In this document: piece after piece, positions 6,336 through 13,796 of the stretch
Numbering within the stretch: position 1 is the stretch's first letter
Layout of the letters: each line of letters opens with the position of its first letter
Assembly: GCA_937894335.1 (NCBI GenBank)
Contig: CALCRU010000075.1
Coordinates: 1-17,550, forward strand
Length of the DNA stretch: 17,550 nt
Direction: 5' to 3'
Source: an uncultured Treponema sp.
GTDB lineage: Bacteria; Spirochaetota; Spirochaetia; Treponematales; Treponemataceae
Notes under the pieces: generated by a model
What the model was told of the DNA's origin: nothing
What the model saw: the letters and a program-made list of their open reading frames with translations, nothing else
Database searches by the model: none
Position numbers and translations under genes: made by a program

Positions 6336-7325
6336 TTATTTCTGTTCGTCTCTAACCTGCTTTATATTTTCAATTATCTCAAGAATCTGAGGAGCAAGGT
6401 CTGACTGTTCATCCTGCTCGTAGGATTTTTCCATAAGAGAAATCATTTTTTCAAAATCAGGTTCAGACTGCATTGCAAGAATGTAGGCCGACATGTAGTA
6501 GGCGTTCTGTTTTTCTGACGCACTCAAGTGTCCCGTTTCGCAGACATCTTCAAATTCCTTTGCGGCAGAAACAACATCGTTTGCATACATTGCATACTGC
6601 ATTGCTCTCTGGTTTGCAAGTTCGTATTCGTACTTTCCTATAACGCCAGTTTGATTGTTGGGGTCAAGGCTTACAACTTCCTGTGCAAAATCAGCAAGGG
6701 GATTACGAAGCATTATGTCGGTTGCATTGTAAAGGGCATCGATGGCAAGAACCTTATCCAAACCTTCTGCTCCGTCAAGAGACTTAATAAGCTGCACAAG
6801 ATTTGCCTGGGTTTCTTCTGACTGTTCAAGTTTTTCAAGAAGGCTTTCGGGCGTTTCGTCAGTTTCGTTAAATTCTATGCTACAAAGTCCGTATTCATCT
6901 GGTGTGATTACATAAAGTGACGGATACATAGAAAGATTGTATTTTTCTGCAAGATCTTCCTTCTGCATGTAAAGAGTCTGAATGCGCGTAGCCTCTTCTA
7001 TTTCTTCATCAGTTGAAGCGTCGGTAATTTCTGTCTTTGCATATTCAGTCTGAGAAAAATCAACATTCAGAAGAACATATTTTTTCTGAGCCTTTGACAC
7101 AAACGGTTTTGTGGTAAAGACATTTTCCTTAAGTGTAGCACTGATTCCGTCCCAGTCGTCACCGCTAAACAAAAGGAGAATGTTTTTGTTCTGTTTGGTG
7201 GCGGCAGATTTTGCCTCGTCTACATCGGTAAACCATGTGGTCTTGTTTTTTTCGCATCCTGCAAGTGCAAGTGCCAGTGTTAAAACTGCTACGGCAGTGT
7301 AACAAAATTTCTTTGTTGTCTTCAT
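6336..7325 (-). CDS. Thioredoxin-fold lipoprotein lacking the CxxC cysteines
   Basis: The 329-residue product has a lipoprotein signal: KTTKK, a hydrophobic run, and the lipobox LAGC with the lipidated Cys24. Residues about 30-165 look like a thioredoxin-like domain of the DUF255/thioredoxin_7 kind: KNILLLFSGDDW (47-58), a helix, a YVLLNVDF strand (83-90), and the cis-Pro loop YPSLYVITP (134-142). At the active site the expected WCxxC is WDGIS (58-62), so both redox cysteines are gone and the protein cannot act as a disulfide reductase. Residues about 165-329 are alpha-helical and acidic, possibly helical repeats. The protein should be anchored in a periplasm-facing membrane; its partner is unknown. 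It starts 9 nt after purL with a strong ribosome site that overlaps the purL stop, and abuts the first CNNM gene. Confidence 0.85.
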   Translation of the reverse strand: MKTTKKFCYTAVAVLTLALALAGCEKNKTTWFTDVDEAKSAATKQNKNILLLFSGDDWDGISATLKENVFTTKPFVSKAQKKYVLLNVDFSQTEYAKTEITDASTDEEIEEATRIQTLYMQKEDLAEKYNLSMYPSLYVITPDEYGLCSIEFNETDETPESLLEKLEQSEETQANLVQLIKSLDGAEGLDKVLAIDALYNATDIMLRNPLADFAQEVVSLDPNNQTGVIGKYEYELANQRAMQYAMYANDVVSAAKEFEDVCETGHLSASEKQNAYYMSAYILAMQSEPDFEKMISLMEKSYEQDEQSDLAPQILEIIENIKQVRDEQK

Positions 7326-7330
7326 TTTAT

Positions 7331-7336
7331 TCCTCT
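7331..7336 (-). promoter_or_regulatory. Ribosome binding site overlapping the purL stop
   Basis: AGAGGA on the minus strand (7336-7331) lies 5 nt before the lipoprotein ATG and shares bases with the purL TAG (7337-7335). Ribosomes finishing purL cover this site, so the two genes are likely translationally linked. Confidence 0.7.
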
Positions 7337-10300
7337 AGTTAAAATATGAGACTCCTGCGCGGAATATATTCTGCACAGAACTTTCAGTTTCTTTATTGGC
7401 GGCAAGATTAGCAATGTTCTTAATTAGATCATCGCTTCCACCCATGGCATCCTTACCGATTGTTCGCTCGGAGTGCCCCATCTTTCCAAGAACTCTTCCG
7501 TCTGGAGAAGTAATTCCTTCGATTGCGTAAGAAGAACCGTTAGGATTGTCAGGTTCAGTTATGGCAGGCAGTCCGTCCTCTCCTACATACTGAGTGAACA
7601 CCTGACCGTTTGCAAAGAGGGTCTTTGCAGTTTCTTCGCTACAGACAAAGCGTCCTTCTCCGTGACTTATGGGAACAAGATGCAGTTTACCCTGCAGAAT
7701 GCTCTGGTCCATTGCCCAAGGACTTGTGGCACTTACCATGCGTGTCCTTACAACTCGGCTTATGTGTCTTCCAATTTTGTTGTATGTAAGTGTAGGCGTG
7801 GTGTCTGTCATCTCGCGGAATTCACCATACATTGCAAGACCAGTTTTTACAAGAGCCTGGAATCCGTTGCAGATGCCCAGCGTAAGTCCGTCACGCTTCT
7901 TAAGAAGATTCATGATTGCATCGGCAATGCGTGGTGTGCGAAGAACATTTGCTATGAACTTTGCAGAACCGTCTGGCTCGTCACCGGCACTGAATCCACC
8001 GCTAAGGGCAAGAATTTGGGAAGTGTTAAGTTCCTTTTCAAACGCAAGAAGACTCTGAGCAAGCTGCTCCTGAGTTCTGTTTGTAAGCACGAGGATTTTT
8101 GTTTCTGCTCCTGCAAGATTGAATGCACGGGCCATGTCGTATTCACAGTTTGTTCCCGGAAAGACTGGCACTATAACACGAGGCTTTGCAGAACCTGTCT
8201 TTACATTGAATGACTTTCTTGCGACAGAAAGACTCTCGTGTTCGTCCAGCGCCCACTGGGGAAGAGCCTTCTGAACAGGCGCACCACTTACAGGTGGGAA
8301 CACGGCAGACAGTTTTGCTTCCCATGCTTTTTCTATCTCAGACAGAGAAAGGTTCATAACTTCTTTTCCGTCTTCGTTTTTTATGACTATGGATTTTTCT
8401 GCAGAAGTTTTTCCAATCTGAGTGATGAGGGGTTCACCTTCTCCGTTAGAAGATTTTGCACTTGAAGCATATTCGGAATTAAGGTCGCAGTCAGTTTCTA
8501 CAAGAAGACCCATGCCAAACATTGGAGATGCCATGCTTCCGTTTGTAAACCAGCTTGAATCAGTTACACCCGAAAGCTGCATTCCGTCAGAAGTAAATCC
8601 AATGCGGCTTCCCATTGCCATTTTGCTTAGGGCTTCTGCAACTCCACCTGCACCTACGGGATACATTGCGTTTATTTTTCCTGCAGCATTAAGTTTGTAC
8701 AGCAGTGAAGACATTTTTGCAAATGAGTCAAAATCAGGCTCAAGGGATTTTCCCATGCTTACAGAAACTAGGTAAACACGGCTTCCGGCTTTTTTAAATG
8801 AACCGCTTGTGACATGTTCAACGCTGTCTGTAGTAACTGCAAAACTTACCAGAGTGTTGGGAACATTTAGATGTTCAAATGTTCCGCTCATGCTGTCCTT
8901 GCCACCAATGCTTCCGCAACCGGTTTTCTTCTGTGCATCTAGGGCACCAAGTAAGGCTGCTGCTGGCTTACCCCAACTTGCTTCATCTACTGCGCGACCA
9001 AAAAATTCTTGGAAGCTCAGGCGACATGTTGAAGGATTTCCTCCAAGACACAGAATCTTTATGAGGGAAGAAAGTACCGCATACTGGGCTCCGTGCCAGG
9101 GACTCCATTCGCTAATCCTTGGATCGTAACCGAATGTCATAAGGCTTACAGTGCTTGTTTCGCGAGGAGACAAAACTGGAATCTTTGCGACCATACCGGC
9201 TTCTGGGGTACACTGATATTTTCCGCCATAAGGCATAAGGACTGAACTTGAGCCGATTGAACCGTCAAACCTTTCGCCCAATCCACGCTGGGAACAGCAT
9301 GCCAGATCAGAAATGTTTGCAAGCCAGGCTTCCTTAATTCCGTGGGGATTTTTTTCAAATTCCTTTCTAACTGAATCAAGAGGAAGCGCAAGAGGAGATT
9401 CCTGAACTCCGGCTGGAGAGGGAAGAACTGCATCTGCTTCGTGAGGCGCACCGGCAGTGTCAATAAAGGTTCTGTCTATGTCAACGATTGTTTTTCCGCG
9501 CCACTTCATTACCATGCGGTTTGTGTTGGTAACTGTAGCCACAACTACGGCATTTAGGTTTTCTGCATTTGCGACGGCAATGAATTTTTCCACATTTGCA
9601 GGACGCACTACAACTGCCATTCTTTCCTGACTTTCGCTTATGGCAAGTTCCGTTCCGTCAAGACCTTCGTACTTTTTGGGAACAGCGTCAAGATTTATGT
9701 CCAACCCAGGTGCAAGTTCTCCAACGGCAACAGAAACTCCGCCTGCACCAAAGTCATTGCATCGGCGAATCATAAGGCACACATCCTTGTTGCGGAACAG
9801 GCGCTGAATCTTACGCTCTTCCACTGCGTTACCCTTCTGAACTTCTGCTGCGGCTGTGGTAACTGACTTTTCGGTATGCACCTTGCTTGAGCCAGTTGCA
9901 CCACCAATTCCGTCGCGACCAGTTCCTCCGCCCAAGAGAATTATAATGTCTCCTGCCTCTGGAGTTTCACGCAAAACTAAATCAACTGGAGCGGCTGCAA
10001 TAACGGCACCCAGTTCCATACGCTTTGCAACATATCCAGGATGATATACTTCGTGAACCTGTCCTGTGGTAAGTCCAATCTGATTTCCGTAAGAAGAAAA
10101 TCCTTGTGCGGCTTCTCGGGTAAGCTTCATCTGGGGAAGTTTTCCGGGTAAGGTTTTGTCCAACGGCACTGTGGGGTCGGCGGCACCCGTTACGCGAAGA
10201 GCCTGATATACCCAACTTCGTGCAGAAAGAGGGTCTCGGATTGCTCCGCCAATACAAGTTGCGGCTCCACCAAAGGGTTCAATTTCTGTAGGGTGATTGT

Positions 10301-11333
10301 GAGTTTCGTTTTTAAACTCCAATAGCCAGCGTTCAGTTTCTTCCTTGCCTTTTTCAAGGGGAGTTCCATCAGCTTTGGTTGTATACTTTACATCTATAAA
10401 AATTGAACAAGCGTTGTTTTCTTCGCTTACTTCAAGGTCGTCCAGTTTGCCGTGCTTGCGTAAATACTTTGCACCGATTACTGCCATATCCATAAGGGTT
10501 ACAGGCTTATCTGTGCGGCTTGCGTAAAGCTCTGTGCGCATGTCGGTGTAGTTCTGCAGAGAAGAACGGAAGAGATCTGCATAGGGACCGTCTTTTATTT
10601 TTATGTTGCGCAGAATCGTATTGAATGTGGTGTGGCGACAGTGGTCTGACCAGTAGGTGTCCAGCACGCGGATTTCTGTAATGGTTGGGTCACGGTGTTT
10701 GGAAGCAAAATAGTCCTGCATCCATTTTACATCAAGGGCATCCATTGCGAGGCCAAGTTTTACCCTAAGGTCTTCCAGTCCATTTTTATCCAAGTTGATA
10801 AATCCGTCTACGGTCTTAATGTCGGCGGGTTCGGTAACTTTCATTTCAAGGGTGTCGGGCTTTTCTGCCTGAGCAAGTCGACTGTCTACAGGGTTAATCA
10901 GATAATGCTGAATTTTTTCAACATCTCCTGCAGAAACTGAGCCGGTAAGCAGAACGATTTTTGCACACCTTACGCGAGGAGGCTCTGTTCCCACAGTAAC
11001 GGAATCCTTTAGTCCTTCCCTCAGAAGTGAAAGGCACTGTTCCGCACTGTCGGCTCGTTGGTCATACTGCCCCGGAAGATATTCCCAAATAATCTGTGTT
11101 GCATCCTGAGGAACTTCCAGTGTTTCGTAAATTACAAAGTCGGATTGCGGTTCTGAAAAAATGCGGGTGGCGCTTGCCTTAAAAACTGCTTCGCCTACAT
11201 TTTCCACATCGTAGCGGTTTAAATATCGAACACCCTTTACAGAGTTGATTCCCAAAAAGCCGGTGATTTCGCTTAAAATGCGGGTGGCTTCGTTGTCAAA
11301 GCCAGCCTTTCTTTCTACATAAAGACGATACAT
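7335..11333 (-). CDS. purL: Phosphoribosylformylglycinamidine synthase, single-chain form
   Basis: This enzyme makes FGAM from FGAR, glutamine and ATP, the fourth step of de novo purine synthesis. The 1332-residue chain contains everything in one protein, so no separate purS or purQ is expected. Visible parts: an N-terminal PurS-like domain starting YRLYVERKAGFDNEA; a linker region with WSDHCRHTTF (228-237); the ATP/Mg-binding ETHNHPTEIEPFGGAATCIGG (343-363) and GGGTGRDGIGGATGSS (468-483); a second AIRS-like half with SIGGKDSMSGTF; and a C-terminal glutamine amidotransferase (from about 1051) with FPGTNCEYDMARAF, nucleophile Cys1155 in GICNGF, and His1287/Glu1289 in MGHSER. The NRYDVENV and GHSER variants fit the clade found in clostridia and Bacteroidetes rather than the proteobacterial one. 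ATG 11333 is 6 nt after a TATAAT box. It heads the operon with the lipoprotein and two CNNM genes. Confidence 0.97.
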   Translation of the reverse strand: MYRLYVERKAGFDNEATRILSEITGFLGINSVKGVRYLNRYDVENVGEAVFKASATRIFSEPQSDFVIYETLEVPQDATQIIWEYLPGQYDQRADSAEQCLSLLREGLKDSVTVGTEPPRVRCAKIVLLTGSVSAGDVEKIQHYLINPVDSRLAQAEKPDTLEMKVTEPADIKTVDGFINLDKNGLEDLRVKLGLAMDALDVKWMQDYFASKHRDPTITEIRVLDTYWSDHCRHTTFNTILRNIKIKDGPYADLFRSSLQNYTDMRTELYASRTDKPVTLMDMAVIGAKYLRKHGKLDDLEVSEENNACSIFIDVKYTTKADGTPLEKGKEETERWLLEFKNETHNHPTEIEPFGGAATCIGGAIRDPLSARSWVYQALRVTGAADPTVPLDKTLPGKLPQMKLTREAAQGFSSYGNQIGLTTGQVHEVYHPGYVAKRMELGAVIAAAPVDLVLRETPEAGDIIILLGGGTGRDGIGGATGSSKVHTEKSVTTAAAEVQKGNAVEERKIQRLFRNKDVCLMIRRCNDFGAGGVSVAVGELAPGLDINLDAVPKKYEGLDGTELAISESQERMAVVVRPANVEKFIAVANAENLNAVVVATVTNTNRMVMKWRGKTIVDIDRTFIDTAGAPHEADAVLPSPAGVQESPLALPLDSVRKEFEKNPHGIKEAWLANISDLACCSQRGLGERFDGSIGSSSVLMPYGGKYQCTPEAGMVAKIPVLSPRETSTVSLMTFGYDPRISEWSPWHGAQYAVLSSLIKILCLGGNPSTCRLSFQEFFGRAVDEASWGKPAAALLGALDAQKKTGCGSIGGKDSMSGTFEHLNVPNTLVSFAVTTDSVEHVTSGSFKKAGSRVYLVSVSMGKSLEPDFDSFAKMSSLLYKLNAAGKINAMYPVGAGGVAEALSKMAMGSRIGFTSDGMQLSGVTDSSWFTNGSMASPMFGMGLLVETDCDLNSEYASSAKSSNGEGEPLITQIGKTSAEKSIVIKNEDGKEVMNLSLSEIEKAWEAKLSAVFPPVSGAPVQKALPQWALDEHESLSVARKSFNVKTGSAKPRVIVPVFPGTNCEYDMARAFNLAGAETKILVLTNRTQEQLAQSLLAFEKELNTSQILALSGGFSAGDEPDGSAKFIANVLRTPRIADAIMNLLKKRDGLTLGICNGFQALVKTGLAMYGEFREMTDTTPTLTYNKIGRHISRVVRTRMVSATSPWAMDQSILQGKLHLVPISHGEGRFVCSEETAKTLFANGQVFTQYVGEDGLPAITEPDNPNGSSYAIEGITSPDGRVLGKMGHSERTIGKDAMGGSDDLIKNIANLAANKETESSVQNIFRAGVSYFN

Positions 11334-11339
11334 AAACTG

Positions 11340-11368
11340 ATTATAGAAAAAAAAGATACTTAACGCAA
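11340..11368 (-). promoter_or_regulatory. Promoter of the purL operon, leaderless geometry
   Basis: On the minus strand TTGCGT (11368-11363), a 17-bp T-rich spacer and a consensus TATAAT (11345-11340) precede the ATG at 11333 with only 6 nt between. The start of transcription should fall on the start codon, and no ribosome binding site is present. No purine riboswitch can fit in this space. Confidence 0.75.
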
Positions 11369-11398
11369 TGGGGCTGTGGGCTGAGTCTTAGCAGGGTC

Positions 11399-13711
11399 TT
11401 AGGAGGCGCTTAGGATTCCCTTTATGGCCTTTTCCAGACTGTCGTACATCTCCATAAAGTCGTAGTGGTTCTGACGAGCAAATGTTGCGTCACCGTCGCA
11501 GGAGCGTTCCATCTGCAGGGCTAGGTCTGCAAATTCTGGGCAGCCTATGAGCTTGCTGTTGGACTTAAGAGAATGCGCCAGTATGCCGTAGTTTTTCCAG
11601 TCTTCTCTATTATACATGCCTTCCAGCTTGTCACGGTTGGTCTGTTTTTCTTCGCAGAAGAGAGAAAGCACGCTCATGTACACATCTTTAGTTCCTCCGC
11701 AAAGTTCCATTCCCGACTGCTGATTTATGGTAAGAACATCTTCTTCCTGAGGCAGTTCTTCCAGTTCTGCCATGGGGCCGGAACCCTTGTCAACTGAATG
11801 CTGTAAATCCTGAGGTATGTATTTGAAGAGAGTCTGCTTAAATTTCTTACTGTCTATGGGCTTTGAAATGTAGTCAGTAAATCCCACAGCAAGATACTGC
11901 TCCTTCATTCCAGCCATGGCATTTGCAGTAAACACAATCACGGGAACATCCTTGTTCATGTTGTCAACCATGTCCTGAGCCTTTTTAAATGTTTCCATTC
12001 CGTCCATTTCGGGCATCATGTGGTCAAGGAAAATAATGTCAAAGCGTTTCTGCTTCATAAGTTCAAGACAGTCTTTTCCGCTTTCGCATGTGGTAACCTG
12101 AACTTCGGTATCCTTTAGGAGTCCTTTTGCAACCATAAGGTTTACCCGGTTGTCGTCAACAACAAGAACCTGAGCATTTGGCGCTACAATGAGGGTATCT
12201 TCTTCCATGTTTTCTTCCTTAGCTGATTTCTTTGCGGCGGCTGCCTGAGCAATAGACTTTGTTCCGATCATTTCCTGTGGCAGGAATACCGTAAACACTG
12301 AACCTGCGCCGTATTCACTTTCTACTTTTATTTCTCCACCCATCAGTTCCAAAAGCTGGTGAACTATGGCAAGTCCAAGCCCCGCACCTTCCACGGAATG
12401 ATGTCTGGTTTCGTCCAGGCGTTCAAAACTCTTAAACAGATGCTTCTTGTCATCCTCGCGAATTCCTATGCCCGAATCCTTTATGCTGATTTTTAAAAGA
12501 ACAGACTCTCCCTTTGGAATTCCCGTAACGGAAAGCTGAACATATCCCTTTTCGGTATACTTGATGGCATTATTAAGCAGGTTAATCATAATCTGACGCA
12601 CACGCATTTCGTCGCCAATCAATTCGTCGGGAAGAGTTTCGTCTATCTTGGTGCGGTACTCCAAATCTTTCTGAGTGGCGCGCACAGACATCATTTGGTT
12701 TACATCAGCAATAAGTTCACCCAAGTGATAGGGCTCGCTTACAAATTCTAGGCGTCCTGTTTCAATCTTTGAAAAGTCCAGAATGTCGTTAATAAGTGAC
12801 AGAAGGGTTTTGCCGGCACCCTGAATGGTTCTTGCATACTCGTCAATTTCTGCCTTGTCGTTTGACTTTAAAATCATTTCGTCAAGACCAAGAACAGCAT
12901 TCATTGGCGTACGGATTTCGTGGCTCATGTTTGCAAGGAATGCGTTTTTTGCAAGGCTTGCTTCAAGTGCTTTCTGTTCCGCAGTCTGAAGTTCCTTTGT
13001 CATGGAAATAAGACGCTGGGTGTCAAAGTTTTCTATGGAGAAGTACCAGAGGTAAACTGCAAGGGAAACTCCAAACACCATAAGGCGGATTTTGTCATGC
13101 AAAAGTGGCTGTACGCATACAGACAGCACGGCAAGACCTATGGAGGCTATCATGGTCTGAACCACATGCTTGTCCAATTTTCTTATGTCGCGAATGAAGA
13201 ATGCAAATGCGTAGAACAAAAAATAAATTGCAGTTCCGTAGCCCACAGACAGATAGACAGGGCCGTGAGTCCAGATGCCTGTTTCGATATCGTAACTTGC
13301 AATCCAGCCTGTCCAAGTGTTTATGAAACAGATTACAAGGTACACAAGATAAATGCCAAGATTTATTTTACGAAAGAGAGCCCTAAAGCGGGAGTTGCTT
13401 TTAAAGAAGGAGTCCAAATACCATGTAAAGGCAAAGGACATTCCAGTTGAAGCCATAAAGTTTAGGGACTGAATGAATTTCTTTATGAAAACATTAAGTT
13501 CGGTATTTTCCAACATGCCAATTGCAGGACGAAGGACTTCCAGAAAAGTTGCGACCGTTACAATAAAGGCAAACAACCGAAACCTTCGGCTCTGATGGCT
13601 TGCGTTGTATTTTGTGATGACAAAATAGCAGAGCAATAAATCAAACACCAGCGCGGCTATGCCAAAGTAATTTTTGGGCATGCTTACAAGTGCGCTTAAT
13701 ACCGTTCTCAT
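11399..13711 (-). CDS. Membrane hybrid histidine kinase with receiver and HPt domains
   Basis: The 770-residue protein is an inner-membrane sensor kinase with a complete internal phosphorelay. Residues 1-228 hold about seven hydrophobic segments (near 17-33, 45-61, 82-104, 117-133, 153-172, 186-204, 209-225) with only short loops and no periplasmic sensor domain, so it probably senses a membrane or intramembrane signal. A coiled-coil linker (232-255) leads to HisKA with phospho-acceptor His264 in MSHEIRTPMNAVLG, HATPase with N box NLLNNAIKYT (377-386), G1 DSGIGI (412-417) and G2 EGAGLGLAIV (441-450). The receiver (514-633) has Asp519/Asp520, phospho-acceptor Asp563, Thr595 and Lys617. The C-terminal HPt domain carries His713 in AHSLKSNSKLIG. 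All catalytic residues are intact. No response regulator is encoded next to it, so the output partner is elsewhere. Its own promoter lies 8 nt before the ATG. Confidence 0.94.
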   Translation of the reverse strand: MRTVLSALVSMPKNYFGIAALVFDLLLCYFVITKYNASHQSRRFRLFAFIVTVATFLEVLRPAIGMLENTELNVFIKKFIQSLNFMASTGMSFAFTWYLDSFFKSNSRFRALFRKINLGIYLVYLVICFINTWTGWIASYDIETGIWTHGPVYLSVGYGTAIYFLFYAFAFFIRDIRKLDKHVVQTMIASIGLAVLSVCVQPLLHDKIRLMVFGVSLAVYLWYFSIENFDTQRLISMTKELQTAEQKALEASLAKNAFLANMSHEIRTPMNAVLGLDEMILKSNDKAEIDEYARTIQGAGKTLLSLINDILDFSKIETGRLEFVSEPYHLGELIADVNQMMSVRATQKDLEYRTKIDETLPDELIGDEMRVRQIMINLLNNAIKYTEKGYVQLSVTGIPKGESVLLKISIKDSGIGIREDDKKHLFKSFERLDETRHHSVEGAGLGLAIVHQLLELMGGEIKVESEYGAGSVFTVFLPQEMIGTKSIAQAAAAKKSAKEENMEEDTLIVAPNAQVLVVDDNRVNLMVAKGLLKDTEVQVTTCESGKDCLELMKQKRFDIIFLDHMMPEMDGMETFKKAQDMVDNMNKDVPVIVFTANAMAGMKEQYLAVGFTDYISKPIDSKKFKQTLFKYIPQDLQHSVDKGSGPMAELEELPQEEDVLTINQQSGMELCGGTKDVYMSVLSLFCEEKQTNRDKLEGMYNREDWKNYGILAHSLKSNSKLIGCPEFADLALQMERSCDGDATFARQNHYDFMEMYDSLEKAIKGILSAS

Positions 13712-13719
13712 AAGGCTAT

Positions 13720-13748
13720 ATTATAACAGCAAAAGTTGAATTCAACAA
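13720..13748 (-). promoter_or_regulatory. Promoter of the hybrid kinase gene with palindromic operator candidate
   Basis: On the minus strand TTGTTG (13748-13743), a 17-bp spacer and a consensus TATAAT (13725-13720) precede the ATG at 13711 by 8 nt, giving a 5' leader of about 2 nt. A perfect 12-bp palindrome, GTTGAATTCAAC (13735-13746), overlaps the -35 and the spacer, where a bound protein would block RNA polymerase. Confidence 0.65.
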
Positions 13749-13750
13749 GG

Positions 13751-13775
13751 AAAAAATAAGCCTTACGAAAACGGC
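13751..13775 (-). terminator. Possible terminator of the ABC exporter operon
   Basis: On the minus strand GCC (13775-13773) and GGC (13762-13760) flank a 10-nt loop and are followed by TTATTTTTTCC. The stem is only 3 bp plus possible inner C-G pairs, so this is a weak candidate chosen mainly for its position 20-45 nt after the last ABC stop codon. Confidence 0.3.
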
Positions 13776-13796
13776 ATACTATAACTCTGACTAGAA

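Noticed and set aside
7473..8213. 246-codon plus-strand open frame inside purL
   Set aside because: Antisense to well-conserved purL amidotransferase codons; its product is Cys- and Ser-rich with no recognisable motif.
11334..11398. Purine riboswitch before purL
   Set aside because: The promoter is 6 nt from the ATG, and only 65 bp separate purL from the kinase stop, leaving no room for a transcribed aptamer.
11376..11415. Short imperfect tandem repeat (GTCTTAG / GTCTTAG / CGCTTAG, about 12-bp steps) at the end of the hybrid kinase gene
   Set aside because: Only about seven bases are shared per unit and no stem or T tract makes it a terminator; likely chance or a minor duplication.
12920..13450. 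176-codon plus-strand open frame inside the hybrid kinase
   Set aside because: Antisense to conserved kinase and membrane-segment codons, no promoter or ribosome site seen, no motif.
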